A stretch of DNA of 64,000 nt from Streptomyces sp. SID12488. GTDB lineage: Bacteria; Actinomycetota; Actinomycetes; Streptomycetales; Streptomycetaceae. A model generated the notes under the pieces. It did no database searches. It saw only the letters and a program-made list of their open reading frames with translations, and was not told the DNA's origin. Of this stretch, positions 15,277 through 24,653 are shown piece by piece (the first letter of the stretch is position 1; each line of letters starts with the position of its first letter). The stretch covers positions 1 to 64,000 of the forward strand of contig NZ_JAAGLT010000016.1 in the NCBI RefSeq assembly GCF_010548275.1, written 5' to 3'. The position numbers were made by a program, and so were the translations under genes.

Positions 15277-17118
15277 TCAGGGAGTTGTCACGGGACTCGG
15301 GGCTCCGCTGTCGGCGGGCGGCGACGAGCCTCCGGGGTCCGCGGGGGTCGAGGTCGCCGAGGCCGTCGGGGTGGGGGTCGGCGTGGGCTCCGGGTCCGGC
15401 GACGAGGACGGTGGCGGGTCGCTGGGGGGCGGGGTCGCGGGCGCGGAGGTCGTCGGGTCCGGGGGCGGGGTGCTCGGCCGGGGCGGGCCGGGGGCCGGTG
15501 GGTGCACCGGGATCGGGTCCGGGGGTGTGGGCGCGGTGCCGTACCCCTCGATGGAGACGACGGCGGACGCCGGTGCGATCGACACCCGCGCGCTCCAGTG
15601 ACCGGACGGCTCGCGCAGAGGGTCGACGTACACCTTGATCGTGAACGACTCGCCGGGCCGCAGCGTTCCCGACGACCGGCTCGGATAGAGCCAGGACGCC
15701 CCGGTAACCGCCGTCCAGCGCACCGGGGTGTGGCCGGACGCGGTGAGGGTGATGAGTGTGGTGTCGCCGTCGCTGGACGCCTCCACGGTGAGCAGGCCCG
15801 GGCTCTCCTTCGCGCCGGGGACCGCGCTGACGACCTCCACGGAGACGTCCGGTGAGCCGTGATCCTTCCTGACGAGACCCTTGTCGGCGCCTGCGCCCGC
15901 GTTGCCGGCGTTGCCCGCGTTCTCGTAGCCACCGCCCGAGGCCTCGCCGTCGAGGATGTCGTGGCGCTGCGCCTCGCTCGCGGTGGCCGACCGGTCCCCC
16001 GGGCCGCCCTCGCCGGTCGCAGGCGCGCGGTAGGCCGCCCACAGGGCGAGCACGGGGGCGGCGACCACGGTGGCGACGACGGTGGTCGTGACGGCACGCG
16101 CGCGTAGCCGGTCCCTTCGGGCAGCGCGGTCCTTGGGGTCCATCGGGAAACCGCGCCGGTCGAAGCGCGGGGCGGCGGTGCCCCGCGCGCGCGGGAGGTG
16201 TGCCATGGCGATGTGCAGGGCCGCGCGGGGCGCCTCCAGGACGGGCAGTTCGGCGGGCGTGACGCTGGTGCCGGGCCAGGAGCCGGGGACGGCCCGCTCG
16301 GCGGTACGGCGGCACCGCGGGCAGTCGTCGACATGCCGGACCAGTTCGCGGCGCAGTGCCGTGCTGAGCACCAGCTGGTGGTCGCCGGTGAGGCGGGAGA
16401 CGCTCGGACAGGCGCCGGTCTCGACGACGGCGAGGGCCGCGCGGGTGCGTTCGACCTCGCAGGCGGCGGAGGCGAGCAGGTCACCGGCGGCGGCTGAGTC
16501 CAGGCCCAGCACGGCGGCGACCTCGTGGGCGTCGAGCTTGTGGCGCACGGCGAGTTCGAGTGCCTCGCGCTGCTCGGGGGTGGTGCCGGCGGCCTCCGGC
16601 CAGGCGAGCTGGGCCAGTTCACGGCGGTGCGCTTCCTGGACCTCCTCGGAGACAAGACCCGTTGAGGAGGCAGCGGATGCGGCGGATGTGGCGGATGCGG
16701 CGGATGCGGGGCCGGTCCGGGGCGCGGGGGCGGGGGCGGCGGAAGCCTGCCTCTTGCCGCGTCGGCCTGCCGCATGCGTGCTCTGGCGTCGCTGCTTGGC
16801 CTCGGCCAGCTTGCGCAGACAGGCCCAGCGGGCCAGGGCGTAGAGCCAGGCCCTGCGGTCACCGGCGGACTCCGGGCCGCGCGGGCCGCGCGGGCTGCGG
16901 CGCTCGGCGAGGGCGAGGACGTCGCCGAGGGCGGCGGTGGCCGTGTCGTGGTCGCACAGGACGGACAGACAGTAGGTGAACAGGCCGTCCAGATACGGCT
17001 CGTAGCGCGCGGGTGGGCGCTGGACCAGCGTGCGTCCGGCCGCCCGGTCGCGCGCCTCACGATGCGCCCGGTGTGTGCCGGTGCTGCGGGTCGGGGTGTC
17101 CGGACTACTGCTCATCAC
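15277..17118 (-). CDS. Sigma-factor-like / zinc-finger / membrane / BACON-domain fusion protein
   Basis: A 613-residue protein with four parts in order. Residues about 40-110 resemble sigma region 2 (YEPYLDGLFTYCLSVL, then RAWLYALARWACLRKLAEAK). Residues about 175-240 resemble sigma region 4 (TPEQREALELAVRHKLDAHE, VAAVLGLDSAAAGDLLASA). A short anti-sigma-like zinc motif LVRHVDDCPRCRR follows. Then come one transmembrane helix (about 355-375) and an exterior beta domain of BACON type (WTAVTGASWLYPSRSSGTLR), ending in a Pro/Thr/Ser-rich tail. Whether it binds RNA polymerase is unknown. Start may be GTG 17118 or ATG 17115. It is divergent from radA. Confidence 0.85.
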   Translation of the reverse strand: MMSSSPDTPTRSTGTHRAHREARDRAAGRTLVQRPPARYEPYLDGLFTYCLSVLCDHDTATAALGDVLALAERRSPRGPRGPESAGDRRAWLYALARWACLRKLAEAKQRRQSTHAAGRRGKRQASAAPAPAPRTGPASAASATSAASAASSTGLVSEEVQEAHRRELAQLAWPEAAGTTPEQREALELAVRHKLDAHEVAAVLGLDSAAAGDLLASAACEVERTRAALAVVETGACPSVSRLTGDHQLVLSTALRRELVRHVDDCPRCRRTAERAVPGSWPGTSVTPAELPVLEAPRAALHIAMAHLPRARGTAAPRFDRRGFPMDPKDRAARRDRLRARAVTTTVVATVVAAPVLALWAAYRAPATGEGGPGDRSATASEAQRHDILDGEASGGGYENAGNAGNAGAGADKGLVRKDHGSPDVSVEVVSAVPGAKESPGLLTVEASSDGDTTLITLTASGHTPVRWTAVTGASWLYPSRSSGTLRPGESFTIKVYVDPLREPSGHWSARVSIAPASAVVSIEGYGTAPTPPDPIPVHPPAPGPPRPSTPPPDPTTSAPATPPPSDPPPSSSPDPEPTPTPTPTASATSTPADPGGSSPPADSGAPSPVTTP

Positions 17119-17335
17119 CCGTGCGACCGTAGGCGCCTTACGACGGCCCCCTCTCCCACCTTGAGCACTTTTAATCCGTACGGGTGAAACGATCCCTCAA
17201 TAGGGGACAGCGACCCCGGATTACGTGGCCTGTTCCCGCCCTGACGTGGCCGATTAGCGCCGGGAGCGTGGCCTCCGGCACCCGTCGGCGACGGTGGTGA
17301 CGGTGATGTCAGTGGGCCCGGCTACGGTTCGTCCC

Positions 17336-18745
17336 ATGGCTGTACGTACGAAGACCGCTAAGGACCGTCCGTCCTACCGCTGCACCGAGTGCGGCTGGCA
17401 GACGGCCAAGTGGCTCGGCCGCTGCTCCGAGTGCCAGGCGTGGGGCACGGTCGAGGAGTACGGCGCGCCCGCGGTCCGTACGACGGCACCGGGCCGGGTC
17501 ACCACCTCCGCGGTCCCCATCGGCCAGGTCGACGTCCGCCAGGCCACCGCCCGCAGCACCGGCGTGCCCGAACTGGACCGCGTACTGGGCGGCGGACTGG
17601 TCCCCGGTGCCGTGGTTCTCGTGGCCGGTGAGCCGGGCGTGGGCAAGTCGACGCTGCTCCTGGACGTCGCGGCGAAGTCGGCGAGCGACGAGCACCGCAC
17701 GCTCTACATCACGGGTGAGGAGTCCGCGAGCCAGGTCCGGTTGCGCGCCGACCGGATCAAGGCGATCGACGACCACCTGTATCTGGCCGCGGAGACGGAT
17801 CTCTCGGCGGTGCTGGGCCACCTGGAGGCCGTGAAACCGTCCCTCCTGATCCTCGACTCCGTCCAGACGGTGGCCTCGCCGGAGATCGACGGCGCGGCAG
17901 GCGGCATGGCGCAGGTCCGCGAGGTCGCCGGGGCGCTGATCCGCGCGTCCAAGGAGCGCGGCATGTCGACGCTCCTGGTGGGCCATGTCACCAAGGACGG
18001 CGCGATCGCCGGCCCGCGTCTCCTGGAACACCTGGTGGACGTGGTCCTGTCCTTCGAGGGCGACCGCCACGCCCGCCTCCGTCTCGTCCGGGGTGTCAAG
18101 AACCGTTACGGCACGACGGACGAGGTCGGCTGCTTCGAACTGCACGACGAGGGCATCACGGGCCTCGCCGACCCGAGCGGCCTGTTCCTGACCCGGCGCG
18201 CCGAGCCGGTGCCGGGCACCTGTCTGACCGTCACCCTGGAGGGCCGCCGCCCGCTCGTCGTCGAGGTCCAGGCGCTCACCGTCGACTCGCAGATCCCCTC
18301 CCCCAGGCGGACGACATCGGGTCTTGAGACGTCCCGGGTCTCGATGATGCTCGCGGTTCTCGAACAACGGGGCAGGATCAGCGCACTCGGAAAGCGGGAC
18401 ATCTATTCGGCGACGGTCGGCGGGGTGAAGCTCTCCGAGCCGGCCGCGGACCTCGCGATCGCCCTCGCGCTGGCCTCCGCCGCGAGCGACACCCCGCTGC
18501 CCAAGAACCTGGTCGCGATCGGCGAAGTGGGCCTCGCGGGCGAGGTCAGACGGGTGACGGGGGTCCAGCGCCGGCTGTCCGAAGCGCACCGTCTGGGCTT
18601 CACCCACGCCCTCGTTCCGTCGGACCCAGGCAAGATCCCCGCCGGTATGAAGGTCATCGAGGTCGCCGACATGGGGGACGCTCTCCGGGTGCTTCCGAAG
18701 TCGCGTAGGCGAGACGCCCCACGAGACGACGAGGACCGCCGGTAG
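17336..18745 (+). CDS. radA: DNA repair protein RadA/Sms
   Basis: A 469-residue RecA-like branch-migration ATPase used in recombination repair. It has the N-terminal C4 zinc finger CTECGWQTAKWLGRCSEC, Walker A GEPGVGKST, the RadA-specific KNRYG motif and a C-terminal Lon-like domain containing EVGLAGEVRRV. ATG 17336 starts MAVRTKTAKDRPSYRC; the upstream in-frame extension is not needed. It lies 81 bp upstream of disA in the same direction, the usual radA-disA pairing. Confidence 0.97.
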   Translation: MAVRTKTAKDRPSYRCTECGWQTAKWLGRCSECQAWGTVEEYGAPAVRTTAPGRVTTSAVPIGQVDVRQATARSTGVPELDRVLGGGLVPGAVVLVAGEPGVGKSTLLLDVAAKSASDEHRTLYITGEESASQVRLRADRIKAIDDHLYLAAETDLSAVLGHLEAVKPSLLILDSVQTVASPEIDGAAGGMAQVREVAGALIRASKERGMSTLLVGHVTKDGAIAGPRLLEHLVDVVLSFEGDRHARLRLVRGVKNRYGTTDEVGCFELHDEGITGLADPSGLFLTRRAEPVPGTCLTVTLEGRRPLVVEVQALTVDSQIPSPRRTTSGLETSRVSMMLAVLEQRGRISALGKRDIYSATVGGVKLSEPAADLAIALALASAASDTPLPKNLVAIGEVGLAGEVRRVTGVQRRLSEAHRLGFTHALVPSDPGKIPAGMKVIEVADMGDALRVLPKSRRRDAPRDDEDRR

Positions 18746-18826
18746 ACTTTGCCCAGGTCTCGCCCGTCCGTACGAACACCGTGTGCGATGCGGGGGCGGC
18801 CCAGTACCTGCGACCGGAGGAGTGCA

Positions 18827-19951
18827 GTGGCAGCCAACGACCGGGCAGCAGCTCCAGGAAAGTACGGCGGGAGCTCCGGTGCCGATGGCCTGATGCGCGC
18901 CTCACTGAGCGCCGTGGCACCAGGCACGGCGCTGCGCGACGGGCTTGAACGGATTCTCCGCGGCAACACCGGCGGACTCATCGTTCTCGGCTCCGACAAG
19001 ACCGTCGAGGCGATGTGCACAGGCGGTTTCGTCCTGGACGTCGAGTTCTCGGCGACGCGGCTGCGCGAGCTGTGCAAGCTCGACGGCGGCATCGTGGTCT
19101 CGTCGGACCTGTCCAAGATCCTGCGGGCCGGCGTCCAGCTGGTCCCCGACCCGAACATCCCCACCGAGGAGACAGGCACCCGGCACCGCACCGCCGACCG
19201 CGTGTCGAAGCAGGTGGCCTACTCGGTCATCTCGGTCTCCCAGTCCATGAGACTCATCGCCCTGTACGTGGACGGCCAGCGCCGGGTCCTGGAGGACTCG
19301 GCCGCGATCCTGTCCCGCGCGAACCAGGCCCTGGCGACCCTGGAGCGCTACAAGCTCCGCCTCGACGAGGTCGCGGGCACGCTGTCCGCGCTGGAGATCG
19401 AGGACCTGGTGACGGTCCGGGACGTCTCCGCGGTGGTGCAGCGCCTGGAGATGGTCCGCCTCATCGCGACGGAAATCGCCGGTTACGTGCTCGAGTTGGG
19501 CACCGACGGGCGGCTTCTGACCCTTCAGCTGGAGGAGTTGATCGCGGGCGTGGAGCCGGAGCGCGAGCTGGTGGTCCGGGACTACGTCCCCGAGCCGACC
19601 GCCAAACGCTCCCGCACGGTCGACGAGGCGCTCGGCGAACTCGACGCGCTCAGCCACGCCGAACTGCTCGAACTCTCCACGGTGGCCAAGGCCCTCGGCT
19701 ACACGGGCTCACCCGAGGCCCTCGACTCTGCGGTCTCTCCCCGCGGCTTCCGCCTCCTGGCGAAGGTGCCGCGCCTGCCCGGCGCGATCATCGACCGCCT
19801 GGTGGAACACTTCGGCAGCCTGCAGAAGCTGCTGGCGGCGAGCGTCGACGAGCTCCAGACGGTGGACGGGGTCGGCGAGACGAGGGCGCGCAGTGTCCGG
19901 GAGGGGCTGTCCCGGCTGGCGGAGTCGTCGATCCTGGAGCGGTACGTGTAG
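18827..19951 (+). CDS. disA: Diadenylate cyclase DisA (DNA integrity scanning protein)
   Basis: A 374-residue enzyme that makes the second messenger c-di-AMP from two ATP and binds branched DNA. The DAC domain (about 20-160) has DGGIVVSSD and the TRHRTADRVSKQ motif. A helical linker follows, and the C-terminal helix-hairpin-helix region has LPGAIIDRLVEHFGSLQKLL and VDGVGETRARSVREGL. GTG 18827 follows CGGAGGAG. It is adjacent to radA, whose product is known in other bacteria to control DisA. Confidence 0.97.
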   Translation: MAANDRAAAPGKYGGSSGADGLMRASLSAVAPGTALRDGLERILRGNTGGLIVLGSDKTVEAMCTGGFVLDVEFSATRLRELCKLDGGIVVSSDLSKILRAGVQLVPDPNIPTEETGTRHRTADRVSKQVAYSVISVSQSMRLIALYVDGQRRVLEDSAAILSRANQALATLERYKLRLDEVAGTLSALEIEDLVTVRDVSAVVQRLEMVRLIATEIAGYVLELGTDGRLLTLQLEELIAGVEPERELVVRDYVPEPTAKRSRTVDEALGELDALSHAELLELSTVAKALGYTGSPEALDSAVSPRGFRLLAKVPRLPGAIIDRLVEHFGSLQKLLAASVDELQTVDGVGETRARSVREGLSRLAESSILERYV

Positions 19952-20019
19952 GTCGGTACGTGGAGCTGGGTCCGAGGGGCCGACTTACTCGGCCCTCCTC
20001 AGTCCCCCCTCAGTCCCTT

Positions 20020-20886
20020 TCAGTCCTTGTCCAGTACGAAAGACGTCTGGGCCTTCGGGAAGCCCTGGGCCTGCGCCTCCACGAGGTAGGTGTCGGCCGT
20101 CGCCGACCCCGCCTTCGGGGTGGCGCACTCGGGGGCGCTCGCCTTGCGGTCCCACTCGAAGGTGTACGTGATGCTGCCGTCGGCCGAGACACGGAACAGC
20201 AGAGCTGCCGCGTCCTTGGGGCAGTCGTCCGAGGCCCAGATGTCGTCGTCGCTGCTCGCCTGCGTGATGGTCACGACCGCCGACTTCGGACCGAGGTCGA
20301 TCTTGCAGTCGTTGGCGGAGGAGTTCTTGGCGACCAGCTGGAAGGTGGGCGTCTCGTCGGGCGCGTAGGCGTTCTGGACACTGCGCAGGCTCAACCGGAC
20401 GGCGCCGGCGGTGCAGTTGGGCAGGCTGGAACCGGCCGGGAGGGTGTCGCCGCTGCCTACGCTGCCGTTGACGCCGTCGTCCGTGCCGCCGCCCGTCCCG
20501 GCGGAACCGCTGTCGCCGCCGGAGCCGCTCGAACCGCCCGAGCCCCCGGAGCCCGCCGAACCACCGGAACCCCCGGAACCCGCAGAGCCCCCGGAGCCCG
20601 CCGAGCCGGAACCGGAGTCCGAGCCGCCGGTGCCCGTGCCCGTGCTGCCCGACTCGTCACGCCCGCCCGGGGCTTGACTGATCGCGGGCCCCGAACCGGA
20701 CGGTCCCGGAGTGATCGTCTGCTCGGGATCCTTGCCGTTGGCGCCGTCCGGGCCGTTGTTGCCGCCTCCGCCGCCGGAAGCGACGATCCAGATGCCCAGC
20801 AACGCCAACAGGGCGAGCAAAGACAGCAGAACAGCCCTCCGTCGCCAGTAGATGGAGGAGGGAAGCGGCCCGACCGGATTGCGCAT
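20020..20886 (-). CDS. Membrane-anchored protein with Gly/Ser-rich linker
   Basis: A 288-residue protein. A single N-terminal hydrophobic segment (RAVLLSLLALLALLGIWIVA, residues about 18-37) acts as a membrane anchor. A low-complexity Gly/Ser region follows (DNA 20470-20640), and then a soluble beta-rich domain of about 130 residues with four cysteines (LPNCTAGA, NDCKIDLG, SDDCPKDA, PECATPK) that probably form two disulfides. It is presumably exported. The function is unknown. The GSG linker DNA is made of near-tandem GGAGCC/GGAACC units. Confidence 0.8.
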   Translation of the reverse strand: MRNPVGPLPSSIYWRRRAVLLSLLALLALLGIWIVASGGGGGNNGPDGANGKDPEQTITPGPSGSGPAISQAPGGRDESGSTGTGTGGSDSGSGSAGSGGSAGSGGSGGSAGSGGSGGSSGSGGDSGSAGTGGGTDDGVNGSVGSGDTLPAGSSLPNCTAGAVRLSLRSVQNAYAPDETPTFQLVAKNSSANDCKIDLGPKSAVVTITQASSDDDIWASDDCPKDAAALLFRVSADGSITYTFEWDRKASAPECATPKAGSATADTYLVEAQAQGFPKAQTSFVLDKD

Positions 20887-21058
20887 AGATCCCACGGCGC
20901 AAACTGTACGAGAGATCGGACAGTTCACTCGCCCCACCCGCCGCCTGGGCACCAACTTTTCCGGATCATCATCCCGGCGAGGGGGCGTTGGTGACGTGGG
21001 TGAACTCCTTTCGGGCGGAGAGCAGTTCGGGGCGGGTCGCGTTTCTCACCCGGCCGCA

Positions 21059-21142
21059 CCATCCAGCCCGTCCGGCGTTTGAGGACGAGGCCGTTCAGGC
21101 CGACAGCGGGGGTCTGGGGGCGCAGCCCCCAGGGATGGGACG
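21059..21142 (+). repeat. Dispersed intergenic repeat, copy B
   Basis: The block order matches copies A (2733-2816, inverted) and C (26029-26118): CAGCCCGTCCGGCGTTTGAG, GACGAGGCC, a CGTTCAGG variant centre, GGGGGTCTGGGGGCGCAGCC and GGGATGGGACGGGTA. It lies in the 346-bp gap between divergent genes, 90 bp before mutY. The rest of that gap (20887-21058, 21143-21232) shows no other clear element. Confidence 0.85.
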
Positions 21143-21232
21143 GGTAGGGGCGGCGGGGGCGAAGAAACAACCCGGGCCCACCGCACCGCATCGCACACCC
21201 CCGCACCCCCACATGGCAGGATCGGAACCGCC

Positions 21233-22177
21233 ATGACTGCGCCCACGAAACCCCCGCACCGCGACGCCGACCCCACTTCTTCCCTCCCGTCCCCCATCGC
21301 CGACGGCACCCCCCTGCACTCCCCCGTCATCGACTGGTTCGACGACCACGCCCGCGACCTCCCCTGGCGGCGTCCGGACGCCGGTCCCTGGGGGGTGATG
21401 GTCAGCGAGTTCATGCTGCAGCAGACACCCGTCAGCCGCGTACTGCCCGTCTACGAGCAGTGGCTCGCCCAGTGGCCCCGCCCCGCCGACCTCGCCGCCG
21501 CCCCTTCCGGCGAAGCCGTCCGCGCCTGGGGCCGGCTCGGCTACCCTCGCCGCGCCCTGCGCCTGCACGGCGCCGCCGTCGCCATAACGGAACGCCACGG
21601 TGGCGACGTACCCACCGGACACGCCCAACTGCTCGCCCTGCCCGGCATCGGCGAGTACACGGCCGCGGCCGTCGCCTCCTTCGCCTACGGCCAGCGGCAC
21701 GCCGTACTGGACACGAACGTCCGCCGGGTCTTCGCCCGCGCCGTCACCGGCGTCCAGTACCCCCCGAACGCCACCACCGCCGCCGAACGCAAGCTCGCCC
21801 GCGCCCTGTTGCCGGACGACGAGCCCACGGCCGCCCGCTGGGCCGCGGCCTCCATGGAGCTCGGCGCACTCGTCTGCACGGCCCGGAACGAGACCTGCCA
21901 CCGCTGTCCGATCGCCGCCCAGTGCGCCTGGCAGCTCGCCGGGAAGCCCGAACACGTGGGCCCGGCGCGCCGCGGCCAGACGTACGCGGGCACGGATCGT
22001 CAGGTACGCGGCAAGCTGCTCGCCGTACTCCGCGAAGCCCACACCCCCGTACCGCAGGCCGCGCTCGACAGCGTGTGGCACGAGCCGGTCCAGCGCGCCC
22101 GAGCTCTCGACGGCCTCGTCTCCGACGGTCTGGTCGAGCCCCTGCCGGGCGGGCTGTACCGCCTGCCGCACAGCTGA
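21233..22177 (+). CDS. mutY: A/G-specific adenine DNA glycosylase
   Basis: A 314-residue glycosylase that removes adenine mispaired with 8-oxoguanine. The catalytic Glu59 lies in SEFMLQQTPVSRV, the helix-hairpin-helix is LPGIGEYTAAAV (136-147), and the catalytic Asp160 is in VLDTNVRR. The iron-sulfur cysteines are C215, C222, C225 and C231 (CX6CX2CX5C). The MutT-like C-terminal domain of E. coli MutY is absent, which is common in Streptomyces. Confidence 0.95.
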   Translation: MTAPTKPPHRDADPTSSLPSPIADGTPLHSPVIDWFDDHARDLPWRRPDAGPWGVMVSEFMLQQTPVSRVLPVYEQWLAQWPRPADLAAAPSGEAVRAWGRLGYPRRALRLHGAAVAITERHGGDVPTGHAQLLALPGIGEYTAAAVASFAYGQRHAVLDTNVRRVFARAVTGVQYPPNATTAAERKLARALLPDDEPTAARWAAASMELGALVCTARNETCHRCPIAAQCAWQLAGKPEHVGPARRGQTYAGTDRQVRGKLLAVLREAHTPVPQAALDSVWHEPVQRARALDGLVSDGLVEPLPGGLYRLPHS

Positions 22178-22474
22178 GACGGACGGCCGGGGACGTACAC
22201 AGCCAAAACACATGCCCGGCCTTCCGTAACGCCCCAACCCGCTTCCGCAACACGCTCATCCCACCGCCAAATCGCCCTATATCCCTACCGATTACCCCAC
22301 CGCCTTACCCCTTCCGTATTTCCGTTACACAACCGACGGACAGCCGAGCGCTCCCCGAAGGCTGGCTCGGACAACCCCGTGACAACAGCTCCGTAGCTTC
22401 ATCCCTGTAGGGACCACAAGGCAGTGAAGCCGGCCTGAAGACGGGTCGGAAACGGGGAGCGGGAGGCGGTCGAC

Positions 22475-23017
22475 ATGGCGCAGCAGGGCGAGGTGCTCGA
22501 GTTCGAGGAGTACGTCCGCACACGGCAGGACGCGTTGTTGCGCAGCGCCCGGCGACTGGTCCCGGACCCCGTCGACGCGCAGGACCTGCTGCAGACGGCG
22601 CTCGTACGGACGTACGGCCGGTGGGACGGCATAGCGGACAAGCGGCTCGCGGACGCCTACCTGCGCCGGGTGATGATCAACACCCGGACCGAGTGGTGGC
22701 GGGCGCGCAAGCTCGAAGAGGTACCCACCGAGCAGCTCCCGGACGCGAGCGTCGACGACTCCACCGAGCAGCACGCGGACCGCGCACTTCTGATGGACGT
22801 CATGAAGGTTCTCGCACCCAAGCAGCGGAGCGTCGTCGTGCTGCGACACTGGGAGCAGATGTCCACGGAGGAGACGGCCGCCGCCCTCGGCATGTCGGCC
22901 GGAACGGTCAAGAGCACGCTGCACCGGGCGCTCGCCCGGCTCCGGGAGGAGCTGGAGGCCCGCGATCTGGACGCACGCGCGCTGGAGCATGAGGAGCGGG
23001 AGCGTTGCGCGGCCTAG
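22475..23017 (+). CDS. sigE: ECF sigma factor SigE (cell-envelope stress)
   Basis: A 180-residue extracytoplasmic-function sigma factor. Region 2 is VDAQDLLQTALVRTYGRWDG and region 4 is MSTEETAAALGMSAGTVKST. The sequence and its place before cseA-cseB-cseC identify it as the Streptomyces cell-wall stress sigma factor SigE. In S. coelicolor its transcription is activated by phosphorylated CseB when cell-wall antibiotics are sensed, and most transcripts end after sigE. ATG 22475 follows GGGAGG. The 297-bp gap upstream (22178-22474) is unusually pyrimidine- and A-rich around 22215-22340 and should hold the CseB sites, which I cannot place exactly. Confidence 0.97.
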   Translation: MAQQGEVLEFEEYVRTRQDALLRSARRLVPDPVDAQDLLQTALVRTYGRWDGIADKRLADAYLRRVMINTRTEWWRARKLEEVPTEQLPDASVDDSTEQHADRALLMDVMKVLAPKQRSVVVLRHWEQMSTEETAAALGMSAGTVKSTLHRALARLREELEARDLDARALEHEERERCAA

Positions 23018-23062
23018 GCACAGGGGCGACCGATCCCGGGGTCCCAGGGACACGAACAGGGC

Positions 23063-23113
<51 letters not shown>

Positions 23114-23214
23114 CGACAGGGCTGGGAACCGGAACAGGAACAGGAACGACGGATTCGGACGCGGCCTCGCCAGGGGGCCAGGGTCCGGGTCCTGGGCATG
23201 GCCCGGGGCCGCTC

Positions 23215-23862
23215 ATGGGGCCGACGCTGTCCGCCCCTGCCCGGCGGGCCTTTCAGGCGGTGATCACGGCGACGGCCGTGCTCGCCGCCCTCGCCCTTTT
23301 CGTCTCCGCCTGCGCCACCGGCGGCACCGGCGCCCGTGACGAGGGCCCGGCCGGCGCCGACGCCGTCGCGGGCAAGCTGAGCTCCACCCCCATGCCCTCC
23401 GCGTACGCCACTCCGGACGACGTGGACGCGGTCGAGCTGGTCAAGGACGACCCGAAGGTCGCGGCCTCGGTCAAGCGCGCGCTGAAGCCGTGCGTCGGCG
23501 ACGAGTACCCGGTCGACGTGTCGTACGGGGACCTGACCGGCGGCGCCGCCGACGACGTCGTCATCAACGTCATGACGTGCAGCGATGCCGTCGGCGTCGG
23601 TTCCTACGTGTACCGCGAGGCGGGGGACGGGTACCGGAACGTCTTCAGGGCCGAGGAGTCCCCGGTGTACGCGGAGATAGACCGCGGCGACCTGGTGGTC
23701 ACCAAGCAGGTCTACAAGAAGGACGACCCGGTGACGAGCCCGTCCGGCGAGAATGTGATCACCTATCGCTGGACGGCCGGTCGCTTCATCCTTGAGTACC
23801 GCACGCACAACGAGTACAGCGGCGCGGTCGACGGCGACGCACCGACGCCGTCCCCGAACTGA
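23215..23862 (+). CDS. cseA: Lipoprotein CseA, modulator of sigE induction
   Basis: A 215-residue lipoprotein. The n-region contains ARR, a hydrophobic core follows (AVITATAVLAALALF), and the lipobox FVSAC puts the lipidated Cys at residue 33. CseA is known to reduce sigE expression from outside the membrane. A TTG at 23005, inside the 3' end of sigE with GGAGCGGGAG before it, would add 70 low-complexity Gly/Thr residues in front of the signal peptide. ATG 23215 is preferred for that reason, but the start is uncertain. Confidence 0.88.
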   Translation: MGPTLSAPARRAFQAVITATAVLAALALFVSACATGGTGARDEGPAGADAVAGKLSSTPMPSAYATPDDVDAVELVKDDPKVAASVKRALKPCVGDEYPVDVSYGDLTGGAADDVVINVMTCSDAVGVGSYVYREAGDGYRNVFRAEESPVYAEIDRGDLVVTKQVYKKDDPVTSPSGENVITYRWTAGRFILEYRTHNEYSGAVDGDAPTPSPN

Positions 23863-23934
23863 CCCGTACCACCCTGTACGAGTACCGACCCCGTACCGCC
23901 GCCACACACGAGACGAGAACTGAGAGCACCCGGG

Positions 23935-24642
23935 ATGGCAGACCAGACCCACGTCCTCTTCGTCGAGGACGACGACGTCATCCGCGAGGCCACCCAACTC
24001 GCCCTGGAGCGGGACGGCTTCGCGGTCACCGCCATGCCCGACGGGCTGTCGGGCCTGGAGGCGTTCCGCGCCGACCGCCCCGACATCGCCCTCCTGGACG
24101 TCATGGTCCCGGGCCTCGACGGGGTCAGCCTGTGCCGCCGTATCCGCGACGAGTCCACCGTGCCGGTGATCATGCTGTCCGCGCGCGCCGACTCGATCGA
24201 CGTGGTCCTGGGCCTGGAGGCGGGCGCCGACGACTACGTCACGAAGCCCTTCGACGGCGCTGTCCTGGTCGCCCGGATCCGCGCGGTCCTGCGCCGCTTC
24301 GGTCACGCGAGCGGCCCGGGCGCGGCGGCCTCGGAGGACAGCGGGCCCGTGACCGGCGGGGTGCTGGTCTTCGGGGACCTGGAGATCGACACCGAGGGCA
24401 TGGAGGTCCGCAAGGAGGGCCGGACGGTGGCCCTGACACCCACCGAGATGCGGCTCCTGCTGGAGTTCTCGTCGGCGCCGGGCACGGTCCTGTCCCGCGA
24501 CAAACTCCTCGAGCGCGTCTGGGACTACGGCTGGGGCGGTGACACCCGTGTCGTCGACGTCCATGTGCAGCGGCTGCGTACGAAGATCGGCCAGGACCGG
24601 ATCGAGACGGTCCGCGGTTTCGGCTACAAGTTGAAGGCCTGA
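23935..24642 (+). CDS. cseB: Response regulator CseB
   Basis: A 235-residue OmpR/PhoB-type regulator. The receiver domain has acidic EDDD at 11-14, phospho-acceptor Asp55 in LLDVMVPG, and the conserved Lys in YVTKPF. The C-terminal winged helix contains LTPTEMRLLLEF and VVDVHVQRLRTKIG. It activates the sigE promoter when phosphorylated by CseC. ATG 23935 is set by CGGG/GAGAGCACC upstream. It lies 72 bp after cseA and 11 bp before cseC. Confidence 0.97.
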   Translation: MADQTHVLFVEDDDVIREATQLALERDGFAVTAMPDGLSGLEAFRADRPDIALLDVMVPGLDGVSLCRRIRDESTVPVIMLSARADSIDVVLGLEAGADDYVTKPFDGAVLVARIRAVLRRFGHASGPGAAASEDSGPVTGGVLVFGDLEIDTEGMEVRKEGRTVALTPTEMRLLLEFSSAPGTVLSRDKLLERVWDYGWGGDTRVVDVHVQRLRTKIGQDRIETVRGFGYKLKA

Positions 24643-24653
24643 GCGGGCCACCC

